64,000 bases of DNA from Azospirillum fermentarium (GTDB lineage: Bacteria > Pseudomonadota > Alphaproteobacteria > Azospirillales > Azospirillaceae): contig NZ_JAOQNH010000002.1 of NCBI RefSeq assembly GCF_025961205.1, forward strand, positions 581,501-645,500, read 5' to 3'. Position 1 is the stretch's first letter, and each line of letters begins with the position of its first letter. Below, piece after piece: positions 1 through 8,697 of this stretch. The position numbers and the translations under genes were made by a program. The notes under the pieces are model-generated. The model saw only the letters and a program-made list of their open reading frames with translations. It was not told where the DNA came from and made no database searches.

Positions 1-267
1 GGCCTGAAAGTGCCTCCCACCTTCGCGCTCCCAGCGGGTGACCTGATCCTTGTCCTGTGCCTCATCGGCAATCCGGAGAAAGCACGCATACAAGGCGGAC
101 GGCGGCAGATGGTCGATCTTTGCCTTTACGATCAGCCCGCCAAGCTCTATGAGTTGCCGCGTCCGCTCCTTGCGTTGAGCCGCCTTCAGCCGCGACTCTT
201 CCTGTTCGGCCTGCGCTTTCTTCCGCGCCGCCCGTTCCAGCTTTTCCGCGAGCGTGAGCCGTGCCAT
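1..267 (-). CDS. traD: TraD-like conjugal transfer protein (partial)
   Basis: The reading frame opens with ATG at 267 and stays open for 89 codons to the left edge, so its C-terminus is missing. It begins MARLTLAEKLERAARKKAQ and continues as a charged, probably coiled-coil stretch, then RQLIELGGLIVKAKIDHLPP and SALYACFLRIA. This pattern is that of the small TraD protein of Ti/Sym-type conjugation systems, a partner of the TraG coupling protein. A purine-rich AAAGGGAGGG lies just upstream of the start. The gene diverges from the relaxase gene on the other strand, the usual traA/traCDG arrangement with oriT between. The family call rests on recalled similarity and on the neighbour. Confidence 0.7.
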   Translation of the reverse strand, partial: MARLTLAEKLERAARKKAQAEQEESRLKAAQRKERTRQLIELGGLIVKAKIDHLPPSALYACFLRIADEAQDKDQVTRWEREGGRHFQA

Positions 268-421
268 CGCATCCCTCCCTTTTGGAGGTAGATGAGCACA
301 GCGCGGTTGAAAATCCACCCCCTCCGCCCGCGCCGCAGGTTATGCAGCAAGCCTTCATACGCAATATGCATCGTGCCGATGCAACCTTGCGAAGTGCACG
401 GAGCCATCCCAATTTGGTGGT
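268..421. other. candidate oriT / divergent promoter region
   Basis: This 154-bp gap separates the divergent TraD-like and TraA-like genes. In Ti-type and MOBQ elements the origin of transfer sits in exactly this gap. It contains CCTTGCGAAGTGCACGG near 384-400, which has an AAGTGC core like MOBQ nick regions, but I cannot define a nick site. No good promoter consensus is evident. The call rests on position more than sequence. Confidence 0.35.
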
Positions 422-3400
422 ATGGCAATCGAATTCGCGCGCATCCGCTACGTCAAGCGTAGCGAAGGCGGCAACGCCTGCCGCTCTGCGGCCTATAACG
501 CGCGTTCCGACGTGCGGTGCCAGCGCACGGGCGAGCGCTTTTTCTTCGCTCACCGGGACGGCGTTCTTCACCATGAGATGCTGTTGCCGGAAGGGGCCGA
601 CGCCCGCTTCGCCGATCCGGAAGTGCTGTGGAACGCGGCGCAGGCGGCGGAGAAACGGAAGGACGCGCAGGAGGCGCGTGAGCTTCTTCTCGCACTCCCC
701 TGTAACCCTGAATTGGGATTGGACGACTGCCGCACGCTGGCGGCGGAATTCGCCGCCGCGCATTTCGTCAGCAAGGGCGTTGCGGTCCAGCTCGACATCC
801 ACGCCCCGCACGAAGGCGATACCAACATCCATGCGCACCTGCTGATCACGACGCGCCGGATCGAGGGCGCGGCGCTGTCGTCGGCGAAGGCGCGTGACCT
901 TGATCCCGAGGTGCGGCGGCTGAAGAACGGCAAGGCGGCGGTGACGGAGGCCGAGCGCTGGGGCGTGGCATGGCGCGAGGCGCAGAACCTCTATTTCGAG
1001 CGGATGGGGCTTGATATTCGAGTCGATGAGACCGGCATCGTGCCGCAACGGCATGAAGGGCCGGTGCGGTTGCGGACGGTGCCCAAGGCCGCCGAGGCGC
1101 GGGCTGTCCGCACGGCGGCGGACAATGCCCTTGCCGCCCGCGATCCGGCGGAGATCGTCGCCACGCTGACGCGGCGGCAGGCGACCTTCACGGAACTGGA
1201 TATTGAGCGCCTGATCAGGAAGCATGTCGCCGATGCCGGCGAGCGGCAGGCCATCCGCGCCGCCGTGCTGGCCCGGCCCGAGATCGTGCCGCTGCATGCC
1301 CGCTCTTCGGGCGAATTCGCCGGGCGCTACACGACGGTGCAGGTCCGCGCCGAGGAGCGGCAGGTTGCAGCCGACGCGGCTTCCATCGGCGTCGCGCGGG
1401 AAGCCGTCGCCGCGCGGCATGTGCGGGCGGCGGCAGAAGCCCGCACACTCGACGCCGAGCAGCGCGACGCCTTCCTGAAGGCGACGGGCACGGATGGGCT
1501 GGTCGTGATCGAGGGTCTTGCCGGGACGGGCAAGAGCTACAGCATCGACGCCATCCGCGATGCGCATGAGCGCGCGGGCTGGCGGGTGATCGGTCTCGCC
1601 CCGACCAACACCGTCGCCGACGATTTGCGCCGTTCGGGATTCAGGCACGGCAGCACGGTCCATCTTGAGCTTTACTATCAGGAGAACCCCGCCAAGCGCC
1701 GCGACCTGCCCGCATGGGACCGGCGCACGCTGGTGATTGTGGACGAAGCGGCGATGCTCGACACCCCGACCTATGCCCGCCTGATGCGCCGCGCCGCCGA
1801 GGCGCGGGCGAAGGTGGTGCTTGTCGGCGACGACCGCCAGCTCGCCAGCGTCGAGCGCGGCGGCATGTTCAGCGAGATCAAGGAGCGGCACGGCAGCGCC
1901 GTCATCCGCAGCGTGCGGCGGCAGGGCGAGGATTGGCAGCGGCAGGCGTCGCAGGACTTCGCCGAGGGCCGCGTCGCCGAGGGCTTGCGGGCCTATGCCG
2001 AACGCGGCTCGGTGCATTGGTCCGGCGACCTGGAGGAGAGCCGGGCGCGGCTTCTGTCCGATTGGGATCAGGACAGAAGCGAGCGGCCCGACGCGGCCCG
2101 CTTCGTCTATGCCAGCACGAACCGCGAGGTGAACCGCCTCAACCGCGCGATCCGGGATATCCGCGTCCGGCGCGGCGAGGTTGCGTCCGGCATCGAGGTC
2201 GAGACGGTGCGCGGGCGGCTGGAGGTCGGCATCGGCGACCGCATCCAGTTCCACGGCAACGACCGCCGCGCCGGAATCTATAACGGCGCGCTCGGCACGG
2301 TCGAGCGGATCGCCGGGACCGAGATCGTCGCCCGGATGGATGCGGGGCGCGAGGTACGGTTCGATTCCGCGAGCTTCGACCAGTTCGGGCTTGGCTATGC
2401 GGGCACGGTCTATCGCGGGCAGGGCAAGACGCAGCTTGAGGTGTATGCTCTCTATGACAACGCTTTCGCCTGGAACGCGCGCACGGCCTATGTCGGCATG
2501 ACGCGGCACAAGGCGTCGGTGAACCTCTACGTCTCGACCGACCTTGCCGCCGACGAGATCGCCCTTGCCCGGCAGATGGGCCGGGTGCAGCGCGAGGAGG
2601 CCAGCCTTGCCTATGCCACTGCGGCGGAGGTGGTCGAACTCGACAAGGCGCGTTCGGATCGTGACGGGCGCGACGGCAGAGGCGGCGGCGAAGGGAAAGG
2701 TGCGATGCAGCAACCCCGCGACAGCAGGAAGAAGCAGGCCGAGGAAACGCCGCTCCCCGAGATCGCCGCGGACGATCCCGACCGCGCCGCGAAGCTGACC
2801 GATGCGATGGAGGAGCGCCGCCGCACGATCCTCGGGGCCGAGGAGGAAGACCGCCGCGCGAACATCACCGCCGACGAGGAAAAGCGCCTCGCCTTCGTCC
2901 GCGAAGCCGAACAGGCCGAGGCCGCCCGCGTCACGCGGATGAACGACGAGGCGGAGGCCGCCAGCCGGGCCGAGCAGCAACGCCTTGCCGAAATGCGCGA
3001 GACGCAGCCGCAGCACCATGTGCGCTTCGTCGCCGCCCGCACCGCCGATGCGACGCTCGCCCGCCGCCAGATGCGAGAAGCCGCGCCGCCGCCCGAGCGC
3101 GACCCGGCCCGCCCCGCCGACGATGCGCGTGCCGAGACGCAACGCGCACAGGGCCAGCGCGCCCAGCCGGTGCCGGACGACAGGGCGTTCCCGGCGTCGG
3201 CGCAGCTTCGCTACACCGAAGCGCTCGCCCGCCACTACAACCCGCGCGACCCCTATGGTTCGCTGGCGCAGGCGAGCTTGGCCGAGGCCGCCGCTTATCA
3301 GCGCGAACGCCACCAGCTTGACCATGCCATCGCTACCGAGCCCGATCCCGCCCGGCGGGATATGCTCAGCCTCCGTCGCGACATCGAACATGCCGACCAT

Positions 3401-4135
3401 ATGGCGCAGGTGCATGACCGGGTGGCCGGGCTGTCGCGCTGCATCGGCGGCGAAGCGCATGAGCGGCAGGCGGCGGCGCAGGCCGAACGCGCGAAGGACT
3501 TCCGCGAGCAGGCGAAGGACGGGCGGCAGCAATGGGAGGCGCGCGGCATCGACCAGCCCGCCCTATACCCGCCACTCGACGAAAAGATGCGCATCCGTCG
3601 GGAAGAGACGCGCATGCAGCAAAAGCACCGCGAGGCCGCCGGGCGCGAGCAACAGCGGGGTCGTGATGCGCCGGGGCGGGAGACTTCACCCCGCAACCAT
3701 GCCCGCGAGGCGCAGACTCCCCCGATCCGCACGCCTGAGCAGGAACGGCAGGCGATGCAGCGTCTCGACCTTCCGGCACATGCCGAAAAAGCGCATGGCT
3801 ACCGGGTCGAATGGGCCGACGATGCCCGCTTGCGGGCAACGCTCCGCCGGGGCGAGGGCAAGGAGGCCGAAACGCTCGACGCCAGCCGCGACTCCTCCGG
3901 CGCATGGTCCTACCGCAACGCCCGGACGCTCAGCGACCAGGGCGATATCGTGAAGTTCGAAGCCCTGCGCAGCCGTTCGACGCTCGGCGCAGCGCAGGAC
4001 CGCTTGCGCCCGGTACTGGCCGAGGAGGAGCGCCAGCGCGGCGACCCGCTCCACCGCGAGACGCCGGAGCCGCAGCGCCAGCAGGACCGTGCCCGTCAGC
4101 AGCGGGAGCGCGATGATGACGAGCGGGAGCGGTGA
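422..4135 (+). CDS. traA: Ti-type conjugative relaxase-helicase TraA
   Basis: A 1237-residue MOBQ relaxase that should nick oriT and unwind the transferred strand in the donor. The N-terminal MobA/MobL domain has a candidate nicking tyrosine at about Tyr25 (RSAAYNAR) and the metal-binding histidine cluster HAPHEGDTNIHAH at residues 127-139. The helicase part follows, with Walker A GLAGTGKSY near 365, Walker B VIVDEAAMLD, VLVGDDRQLA, and a UvrD-like C-terminal motif (GYAGTVYRGQGKT, then TAYVGMTRH). The last 400 residues are charged and partly coiled-coil. Length and order match Ti/Sym TraA, and the gene looks intact. It marks the left part of the window as a conjugative or mobilizable element. 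No type IV secretion genes are visible, so autonomy cannot be judged. Confidence 0.93.
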   Translation: MAIEFARIRYVKRSEGGNACRSAAYNARSDVRCQRTGERFFFAHRDGVLHHEMLLPEGADARFADPEVLWNAAQAAEKRKDAQEARELLLALPCNPELGLDDCRTLAAEFAAAHFVSKGVAVQLDIHAPHEGDTNIHAHLLITTRRIEGAALSSAKARDLDPEVRRLKNGKAAVTEAERWGVAWREAQNLYFERMGLDIRVDETGIVPQRHEGPVRLRTVPKAAEARAVRTAADNALAARDPAEIVATLTRRQATFTELDIERLIRKHVADAGERQAIRAAVLARPEIVPLHARSSGEFAGRYTTVQVRAEERQVAADAASIGVAREAVAARHVRAAAEARTLDAEQRDAFLKATGTDGLVVIEGLAGTGKSYSIDAIRDAHERAGWRVIGLAPTNTVADDLRRSGFRHGSTVHLELYYQENPAKRRDLPAWDRRTLVIVDEAAMLDTPTYARLMRRAAEARAKVVLVGDDRQLASVERGGMFSEIKERHGSAVIRSVRRQGEDWQRQASQDFAEGRVAEGLRAYAERGSVHWSGDLEESRARLLSDWDQDRSERPDAARFVYASTNREVNRLNRAIRDIRVRRGEVASGIEVETVRGRLEVGIGDRIQFHGNDRRAGIYNGALGTVERIAGTEIVARMDAGREVRFDSASFDQFGLGYAGTVYRGQGKTQLEVYALYDNAFAWNARTAYVGMTRHKASVNLYVSTDLAADEIALARQMGRVQREEASLAYATAAEVVELDKARSDRDGRDGRGGGEGKGAMQQPRDSRKKQAEETPLPEIAADDPDRAAKLTDAMEERRRTILGAEEEDRRANITADEEKRLAFVREAEQAEAARVTRMNDEAEAASRAEQQRLAEMRETQPQHHVRFVAARTADATLARRQMREAAPPPERDPARPADDARAETQRAQGQRAQPVPDDRAFPASAQLRYTEALARHYNPRDPYGSLAQASLAEAAAYQRERHQLDHAIATEPDPARRDMLSLRRDIEHADHMAQVHDRVAGLSRCIGGEAHERQAAAQAERAKDFREQAKDGRQQWEARGIDQPALYPPLDEKMRIRREETRMQQKHREAAGREQQRGRDAPGRETSPRNHAREAQTPPIRTPEQERQAMQRLDLPAHAEKAHGYRVEWADDARLRATLRRGEGKEAETLDASRDSSGAWSYRNARTLSDQGDIVKFEALRSRSTLGAAQDRLRPVLAEEERQRGDPLHRETPEPQRQQDRARQQRERDDDERER

Positions 4136-4146
4136 AGGTACAAAGT

Positions 4147-4162
4147 CATTGTAGGGACAATG
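4147..4162. promoter_or_regulatory. palindrome upstream of the HNH gene
   Basis: CATTGT, a 4-base spacer and ACAATG form a perfect inverted repeat 22 bp upstream of the HNH gene start. TTATAT directly follows at about 4166-4171 and could be a -10 element. Its place suggests an operator for the two AT-richer cargo genes downstream; no regulator is identified. Confidence 0.35.
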
Positions 4163-4183
4163 CGTTATATGGCGGGTTGAGCA

Positions 4184-4984
4184 ATGAAATGCATTTGGTG
4201 CAAGAAGGACGATCAGGAACCTTCAATCGAACACATTATTCCTGAGGCTTTGGGATGCCCTGAAGGTTTTGTCCTCACCGGCGGCATAGTCTGTCGCGCT
4301 TGCAATAATGGCTTGGCGAGCTTGGATCGTGCGGTAATAGATGATTTTGATTTCCCCGCTTTCTTGGCGGGCATCCCTCGCAAAGGAGGACGCTCGCCTG
4401 CAATAATGAATCGCGGCAATGTTAAAGGTACATTCGGGCGGAAGGGGCCGGAAATTTCCTTCAATATGGATAAACATCCAGTTCAGGCACATGATGGAAC
4501 GGTTTTGCCGCCTGTCGGCGGATCAAACCGGCATATCCGGGCTTCATTTGAACGCCGTGGAATGATGGGAAAAGTATCATTCTCGGCTGAGATTGGCCGA
4601 AATCCAAAATTTGTCCGTGGCATAGTGAAAATTGCATTTTCATCGGCAGCTTATTTTCTTGGTCCTGAAATAGTGATGTCTGACGAATTTGATAACATCC
4701 GGAATTTTGTGATTAATGGTCGTGGGAATAGAAAAATAATAATGCTCATGGGGGATTGTGATTCGTATTATAACCACGCATCGCCGCCATTTGTGAATGA
4801 TACTGGAGATTATACTGTTAGATTCAGATTGGCTTATATCGATTTTCTCGTGGATATGAGCCGTGACCTTTCTATGTTTCCTGTTTTGCGGGAGAAAATG
4901 TTGGAGCTTCACGGAAAGACGGGGTGGACATATCTACCTCTTGATGGTCCTCCGCACAACAGAGCGAAGAAACGCCGCCGATGA
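4184..4984 (+). CDS. HNH endonuclease-like protein
   Basis: A 266-residue protein. The first 45 residues hold an HNH / treble-clef arrangement: CIWCKKDD, EHIIPEALG, then CRACNNGL, meaning two CxxC knuckles around an EHI(I/V)P core. This is typical of HNH_5-type nucleases attached to defence or mobile genes. The remaining 220 residues are not recognised. Base composition is clearly AT-richer than the flanking relaxase and the chromosome, which points to separate acquisition. It is followed after 77 bp by a HEPN gene in the same direction, and the two may be co-transcribed from the palindrome-bearing promoter upstream. The substrate is unknown; a restriction-like or phage-defence role is inference from context. 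Confidence 0.65.
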   Translation: MKCIWCKKDDQEPSIEHIIPEALGCPEGFVLTGGIVCRACNNGLASLDRAVIDDFDFPAFLAGIPRKGGRSPAIMNRGNVKGTFGRKGPEISFNMDKHPVQAHDGTVLPPVGGSNRHIRASFERRGMMGKVSFSAEIGRNPKFVRGIVKIAFSSAAYFLGPEIVMSDEFDNIRNFVINGRGNRKIIMLMGDCDSYYNHASPPFVNDTGDYTVRFRLAYIDFLVDMSRDLSMFPVLREKMLELHGKTGWTYLPLDGPPHNRAKKRRR

Positions 4985-5061
4985 ATATTCTCCATATGAT
5001 GATCCCGTATTGAACGGAAATATGATCGCCTCGCCAATATGACTCAATAAGTGAGGATAAC

Positions 5062-6384
5062 ATGAAGTCAAAATGGCTGAAGGAGCTGACATGGTTCCAA
5101 GGAATCATTGGAGCCGACGATCATCAGCTACCTATAAGATTCGGCGCTCATATCGATTTGGCAGGAGAGGTGGTTTTTACATTTGATCGAATCTGCTTTG
5201 ATGACAAAAGTCGGTTTATATTCGATATATGGCATAAAGAGAGGCGTCATCCGCATTGGTTTTCTCTGACTGGCGAAGCCGAGGATGGAACGGAATTCAA
5301 AACGAAGAGCCTCTCTTTTGATTCCATAGGCCCTCATTCGGATGTGGTGAACGGTTGTTATCTTGTCCTTGTTGGCAATTGTGCGGAAGCCACCTTTACA
5401 AGGCAATTGGAAAAGCCTGTGGATGCGGCCTTTATCAAAACCCACCTGAAGGGCTTTAAGAGCTTTCCCAGCAATCACAAGCAATGTGAACTTGGCATGG
5501 TCGCAATTGCAGGGATGAGTGAATTTGACAACCCTGACCAAGTTACCGGATATATCGCCATTCAGGCTGAATCAAAAAGGGATAATCTTGATATATGGCG
5601 GTCAGATGTCGAGAAATTGATAGAACACATCCGCCGTATATTGTCATTTTCTTCTGGTACGAATTTGCGGCAGCCGGTCACGGAATTTTACCATGATAAT
5701 ATTGTAGAAATTTTTTGCTATTCTCAGGTTGAGCAGCGCAAAGATGCTTTCCCGGTGTTCCATTTCCTGAATCATGGGCCTATTCTGGAAGTGGCCATAA
5801 ATTCTCATTTCCATCCTCCCATCGAAGCCAAAAGCCTATTCTTCATAATCGAATGGCTTTCCATGAATGCTACTTATAATGAATTTCGCTTGGTCGCAGG
5901 TATGACGGCTTTGGAGAATTTGATAGACTCAAACGCAACTGAAGATGAGGCGTTTTTCTTCCCGGAAGCTGATTTCGAAAAGATCAAAAAGGCTTTGAGG
6001 CGGGCTGTCCGTGAAACCACGACCGAAAGACTTCCTTCTTATTCCATGGATGATTTCAATAAACATCTTCCGGGAAAAATCAATGAACTGAACCGCCGCC
6101 CTTTGCGGGAAAAGATTTTCCTTCTTGCTGATCGCTGGGGTGTAGTTCTGGACGGAATCACCGAAAAGATGATTGGTGATGCGATATCTGCAAGAAACTA
6201 TATCATCCATCGCGGCTCATATTACGAGGATGGTCTTGAGAAGGTACCGCTCATTGAACATGCAATTGTCATCCGGGAAATCGGCCTGCGTTTTGTCATG
6301 ACGGCTATTGGCTATAAGGGAGAATACATATCCCTGCTGGGACAGTATCATTTCGCGAAATACCCTCCCACGCCGCCAGCTTGA
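5062..6384 (+). CDS. HEPN-domain protein, ApeA-like
   Basis: A 440-residue protein with an N-terminal beta-rich half and an alpha-helical C-terminal half. Near residue 380 it carries ARNYIIHRG, which fits the R-x4-6-H signature of HEPN ribonucleases, preceded by EKIFLLADRWG. The layout (long N-terminal sensor-like domain plus C-terminal HEPN with RNxxxH) resembles ApeA-type anti-phage proteins and related HEPN genes in defence islands. If active it would cut RNA to abort infection. GAGGA precedes the ATG by 6 bases. The gene is AT-rich like its HNH neighbour. The HEPN motif is seen; the ApeA family assignment is by resemblance only. Confidence 0.55.
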   Translation: MKSKWLKELTWFQGIIGADDHQLPIRFGAHIDLAGEVVFTFDRICFDDKSRFIFDIWHKERRHPHWFSLTGEAEDGTEFKTKSLSFDSIGPHSDVVNGCYLVLVGNCAEATFTRQLEKPVDAAFIKTHLKGFKSFPSNHKQCELGMVAIAGMSEFDNPDQVTGYIAIQAESKRDNLDIWRSDVEKLIEHIRRILSFSSGTNLRQPVTEFYHDNIVEIFCYSQVEQRKDAFPVFHFLNHGPILEVAINSHFHPPIEAKSLFFIIEWLSMNATYNEFRLVAGMTALENLIDSNATEDEAFFFPEADFEKIKKALRRAVRETTTERLPSYSMDDFNKHLPGKINELNRRPLREKIFLLADRWGVVLDGITEKMIGDAISARNYIIHRGSYYEDGLEKVPLIEHAIVIREIGLRFVMTAIGYKGEYISLLGQYHFAKYPPTPPA

Positions 6385-6446
6385 GAGAGAGCCCAAAATC
6401 GCCGGAGAGTTGGGAAACTCTGTCCGTATAGTTTACAAAATCGCGC

Positions 6447-6504
6447 TTTTGCCAAGCTGGGCTTGGCAAAATTCCGCGTTCTTAAACCTTGTCGTTGGTT
6501 TGAG
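6447..6504. promoter_or_regulatory. two inverted repeats in the abiE promoter
   Basis: Two inverted repeats stand in tandem upstream of abiEi. The first is TTTTGCCAAGC and GCTTGGCAAAA around TGG (6447-6471), perfect over 11 bp. The second is CTTAAACC and GGTTTGAG around 8 bases (6481-6504), 7 of 8 matching. AbiEi antitoxins of the studied systems repress their own operon by cooperative binding to paired inverted repeats, so these are good candidates for its operators. Confidence 0.6.
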
Positions 6505-6524
6505 ATTAAGCTATTTTGCTAAGT

Positions 6525-7322
6525 ATGGCTGAGCAAAATGGCGGAAAGCTAAACCTTCTTGAGCGGACCCTCCCAGAGGGGTTGCTGGTCGATGCCGCCT
6601 GGATGGAGCGTCACGGCTATTCGAGGAGCCTGCGCAGTCAGTATGTTTCCGCAGGCTGGCTCATACAACCCGTGCGCGGAACCTATAAGCGGCCACGCGG
6701 TGAGTTGACCTGGGAGAAGGCCGTCGTCTCGCTCCAGACGCTTCTGGGCAGCGGCCTGTCCGTTGGCGGGCGCGTCGCCCTCGATCTTCAAGGCTTCAGC
6801 CATTATCTTTCCGCCGCCGGGCCGTCCATCATTCATCTCTATGGCGAGGCACCGCCACCCGGCTGGCTTGCCAAGCTGCCTCTGCCTCAAAAATTTGAGT
6901 TTCACAAAGCACAGACGCTATTTCGGAGGCTTCCAGAGAAGCCTGCTCTCCAGGAGGGCACGCTCCGGCATATTCCCGTCGCGTCCGAATGGCAACTGCG
7001 CGTCTCGACACCGGAACGCGCGCTGCTCGAAATGCTCAACGAGCTGCCAAGCCATGAAAGCTTCCATCAGGTCGATATGCTGATGGAGGGCCTTAGCGCA
7101 CTCAGCCCCCGGCGGCTTCAATTGCTGTTGAATGACTGCCGTAGCGTGAAGGTAAAGCGGCTGTTCTTCTGGTATGCGGCGCGCCATCCGCATGCCTGGG
7201 TGAAGCAGATCGACCGCAATGCGGTCGATCTCGGCGCTGGCAAGCGCGTTCTGGCAAAGGGCGGCAAGCTTGATCCTGATTTGCTGATAACGGTCCCGGA
7301 CGATCTCGATGCCCCTGTCTGA
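6525..7322 (+). CDS. abiEi: AbiEi-family type IV antitoxin
   Basis: A 265-residue protein from ATG 6525; an in-frame TTG lies three codons upstream. The N-terminal part is a winged-helix-like AbiEi domain (GYSRSLRSQYVSAGWLIQPV, RGTYKRPRG) and the middle carries the AbiEi core (STPERALLEMLNELP, FHQVDMLMEGL). In studied type IV systems this protein represses its own promoter and counters AbiEii without forming a stable complex. Its stop overlaps the start of the toxin gene by 14 bp, the standard arrangement. Two inverted repeats upstream fit autoregulation. Its likely roles are stabilising the element and, possibly, abortive infection. Confidence 0.85.
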   Translation: MAEQNGGKLNLLERTLPEGLLVDAAWMERHGYSRSLRSQYVSAGWLIQPVRGTYKRPRGELTWEKAVVSLQTLLGSGLSVGGRVALDLQGFSHYLSAAGPSIIHLYGEAPPPGWLAKLPLPQKFEFHKAQTLFRRLPEKPALQEGTLRHIPVASEWQLRVSTPERALLEMLNELPSHESFHQVDMLMEGLSALSPRRLQLLLNDCRSVKVKRLFFWYAARHPHAWVKQIDRNAVDLGAGKRVLAKGGKLDPDLLITVPDDLDAPV

Positions 7323-8247
7323 ACGCTATCAGCGCCAAGTCGCGCTCCTGATCGCCGCTATGCCGTTCGTCGCAGCGGAAAAGGACTTCGCCTTGAAAGG
7401 CGGAACCGCCATCAACCTGTTCGTTCGCGACATGCCGCGTTTGTCGGTCGATATCGACCTGACCTATTTGCCGGTCGCCGGAAGGCCGGAGTCGCTGGCT
7501 GCCATTAATGCTGCGATGAAGCGTATGGCCGCTGCTATACGTGCCGGGCTGCGTGATGCGCGTGTCACGGAATCTATGAATGAACGCGAACAGGTCGTCA
7601 CGAAGCTTGTCGTCCAGCGTGCGGATGTGCAGATCAAGATTGAGGTGACGCCGGTCTTGCGCGGCTGCGTCTTCGCGCCGGAACCGCGCGCCGTCTCCCC
7701 GGCTGTCGAAGACGCATTCGGCTATGCCGAAACACAGGTGGTGTCCTTTGCCGACCTTTATGCTGGAAAGATCATGGCGGCCCTTGACCGGCAGCATCCC
7801 AGAGACCTTTACGATATCCGCGATCTGCTGGCGAATGAGGGGATAACCGAGGACCTTCGGCGCGCCTTTCTGGTCTATCTCGTGAGCCATGACCGCCCGA
7901 TGTCCGAAGTCCTGGCACCGCGCCGTAAGAATCTCGCCCAGGAGTTTTCGCAAGCCTTTGCAGGTATGACGGCTGAACCGGTCCCCCTGGAAGAGCTGGA
8001 GGCTGCGCGCGAAGCGCTGATCGCCACCATTACCGGTGCGATGCCGGAGGAACATAAGCAGTTCCTGACCGGCTTCAAACGCGGCACACCGGATTGGGGC
8101 TCCATCGGCTTGCCGGAAGCGGCTGACCTGCCAGCCGTCAAATGGAAGCAACTGAACCTGGACAAGCTTCCTGAAGCAGCGCGGACGCGCTTTATCGACC
8201 AACTCATCGCCGCGCTGGCGCGAGGCGGCGTAGCAGCGGAGGACTGA
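7309..8247 (+). CDS. abiEii: AbiEii nucleotidyltransferase toxin
   Basis: A 312-residue nucleotidyltransferase-fold toxin. The catalytic signature is at the N-terminus: FALKGGTAINLF followed by RLSVDIDLTYLPV, i.e. GG(S/T) and DxD for metal and NTP binding. The substrate-binding part LYAGKIMAALDRQHPRDLYDI is also typical (KIxAxxxRxxxRDxxD). AbiEii-type toxins transfer nucleotides to a cellular acceptor, tRNA in related enzymes, and halt growth. The gene starts inside abiEi, so translation is coupled. All key motifs are present, so the toxin looks functional. Confidence 0.88.
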   Translation: MPLSERYQRQVALLIAAMPFVAAEKDFALKGGTAINLFVRDMPRLSVDIDLTYLPVAGRPESLAAINAAMKRMAAAIRAGLRDARVTESMNEREQVVTKLVVQRADVQIKIEVTPVLRGCVFAPEPRAVSPAVEDAFGYAETQVVSFADLYAGKIMAALDRQHPRDLYDIRDLLANEGITEDLRRAFLVYLVSHDRPMSEVLAPRRKNLAQEFSQAFAGMTAEPVPLEELEAAREALIATITGAMPEEHKQFLTGFKRGTPDWGSIGLPEAADLPAVKWKQLNLDKLPEAARTRFIDQLIAALARGGVAAED

Positions 8248-8252
8248 CGGCG

Positions 8253-8468
8253 ATGCTCTGTCAAATGGCCCGCCAGTTCCCGCCATTCGTCGAAAGCTTT
8301 TTAGAACGATCCCGCCGCTTGCGCCGGCGGTTCCGCGAAGAGACTGTTACCGATCTTTTGATGGGCAATCTCATCAGGGCTGGCAGGATTATCCGTTATC
8401 TAAATGGCCGGGGCGTTACGGTGCATAGCCGGGATGGCTCAAGCGTAACCGGATGGTCGAACGGCTAG
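8253..8468 (+). pseudogene. short ORF, possibly a truncated DUF6615-like protein
   Basis: A 71-codon ORF starts 5 bp after abiEii. FREETVTDLLMGNLIR and the later SVTGWSN recall the start of DUF6615-type proteins often found on integrative elements, but those are much longer. It ends about 140 bp before the attachment site, so it may have been cut when the element was trimmed. It could equally be a chance ORF; the family link is from memory and weak. Confidence 0.3.
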
Positions 8469-8530
8469 AATCGAGGTATCAAAGGAAGGGGACGCGCACG
8501 CCGAGTCGCGCCTCGAAAGCATGGTTAAAA

Positions 8531-8557
8531 TTACACAGAATCTTACACATTCACACA
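8531..8557. repeat. TTACACA direct repeats near the element end
   Basis: TTACACA occurs at 8531 and 8543, with a related CACACAT at 8552. They lie about 55-80 bp inside the attachment site, where integrases and excisionases often bind arm sites. The repeats are seen; the function is inferred. Confidence 0.3.
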
Positions 8558-8610
8558 TGTTAGATGATTTTCTCGTTTAAAAACAATTGCTTAGAGAGAA
8601 GCTGATCCGT

Positions 8611-8651
8611 CTCATAACCTGAAGGTCGTCGGTTCAAATCCGGCCCCCGCA
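8611..8651 (+). other. attachment site: 3' half of initiator tRNA-Met
   Basis: CTCATAACCTGAAGGTCGTC and the following GGTTCAAATCCGGCCCCCGC-A reproduce the anticodon loop (CAT), variable loop, T arm and acceptor strand of a bacterial tRNA-fMet gene. The 5' half is absent: the preceding bases give no D arm and do not pair to rebuild the anticodon stem. A lone tRNA 3' half is the usual footprint of site-specific integration, where recombination duplicates the 3' end of the target tRNA. It is therefore read as the right att site of the element to its left. The intact tRNA should lie at the other end, outside the window. Confidence 0.8.
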
Positions 8652-8661
8652 TCCAAACATT

Positions 8662-8697
8662 AAGCCGCTGACTTCATTATGAAGTCAGCGGCTTTTT
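8662..8697 (+). terminator. Rho-independent terminator after the tRNA remnant
   Basis: A 14-bp perfect stem (AAGCCGCTGACTTC pairing with GAAGTCAGCGGCTT) around the loop ATTAT ends in a run of T. It would end transcription of the tRNA-fMet gene when that gene is intact, and now closes transcription out of the element. Confidence 0.85.

Noticed and set aside
62..3532. An 1156-codon open frame antisense to the relaxase gene
   Set aside because: GC-rich codon bias opens long antisense frames. It has no recognisable domain, and the sense protein has a complete set of relaxase and helicase motifs.
8600..8660. A complete tRNA gene
   Set aside because: Only the anticodon loop, T arm and 3' acceptor strand are present; no D arm or 5' acceptor strand can be found upstream.
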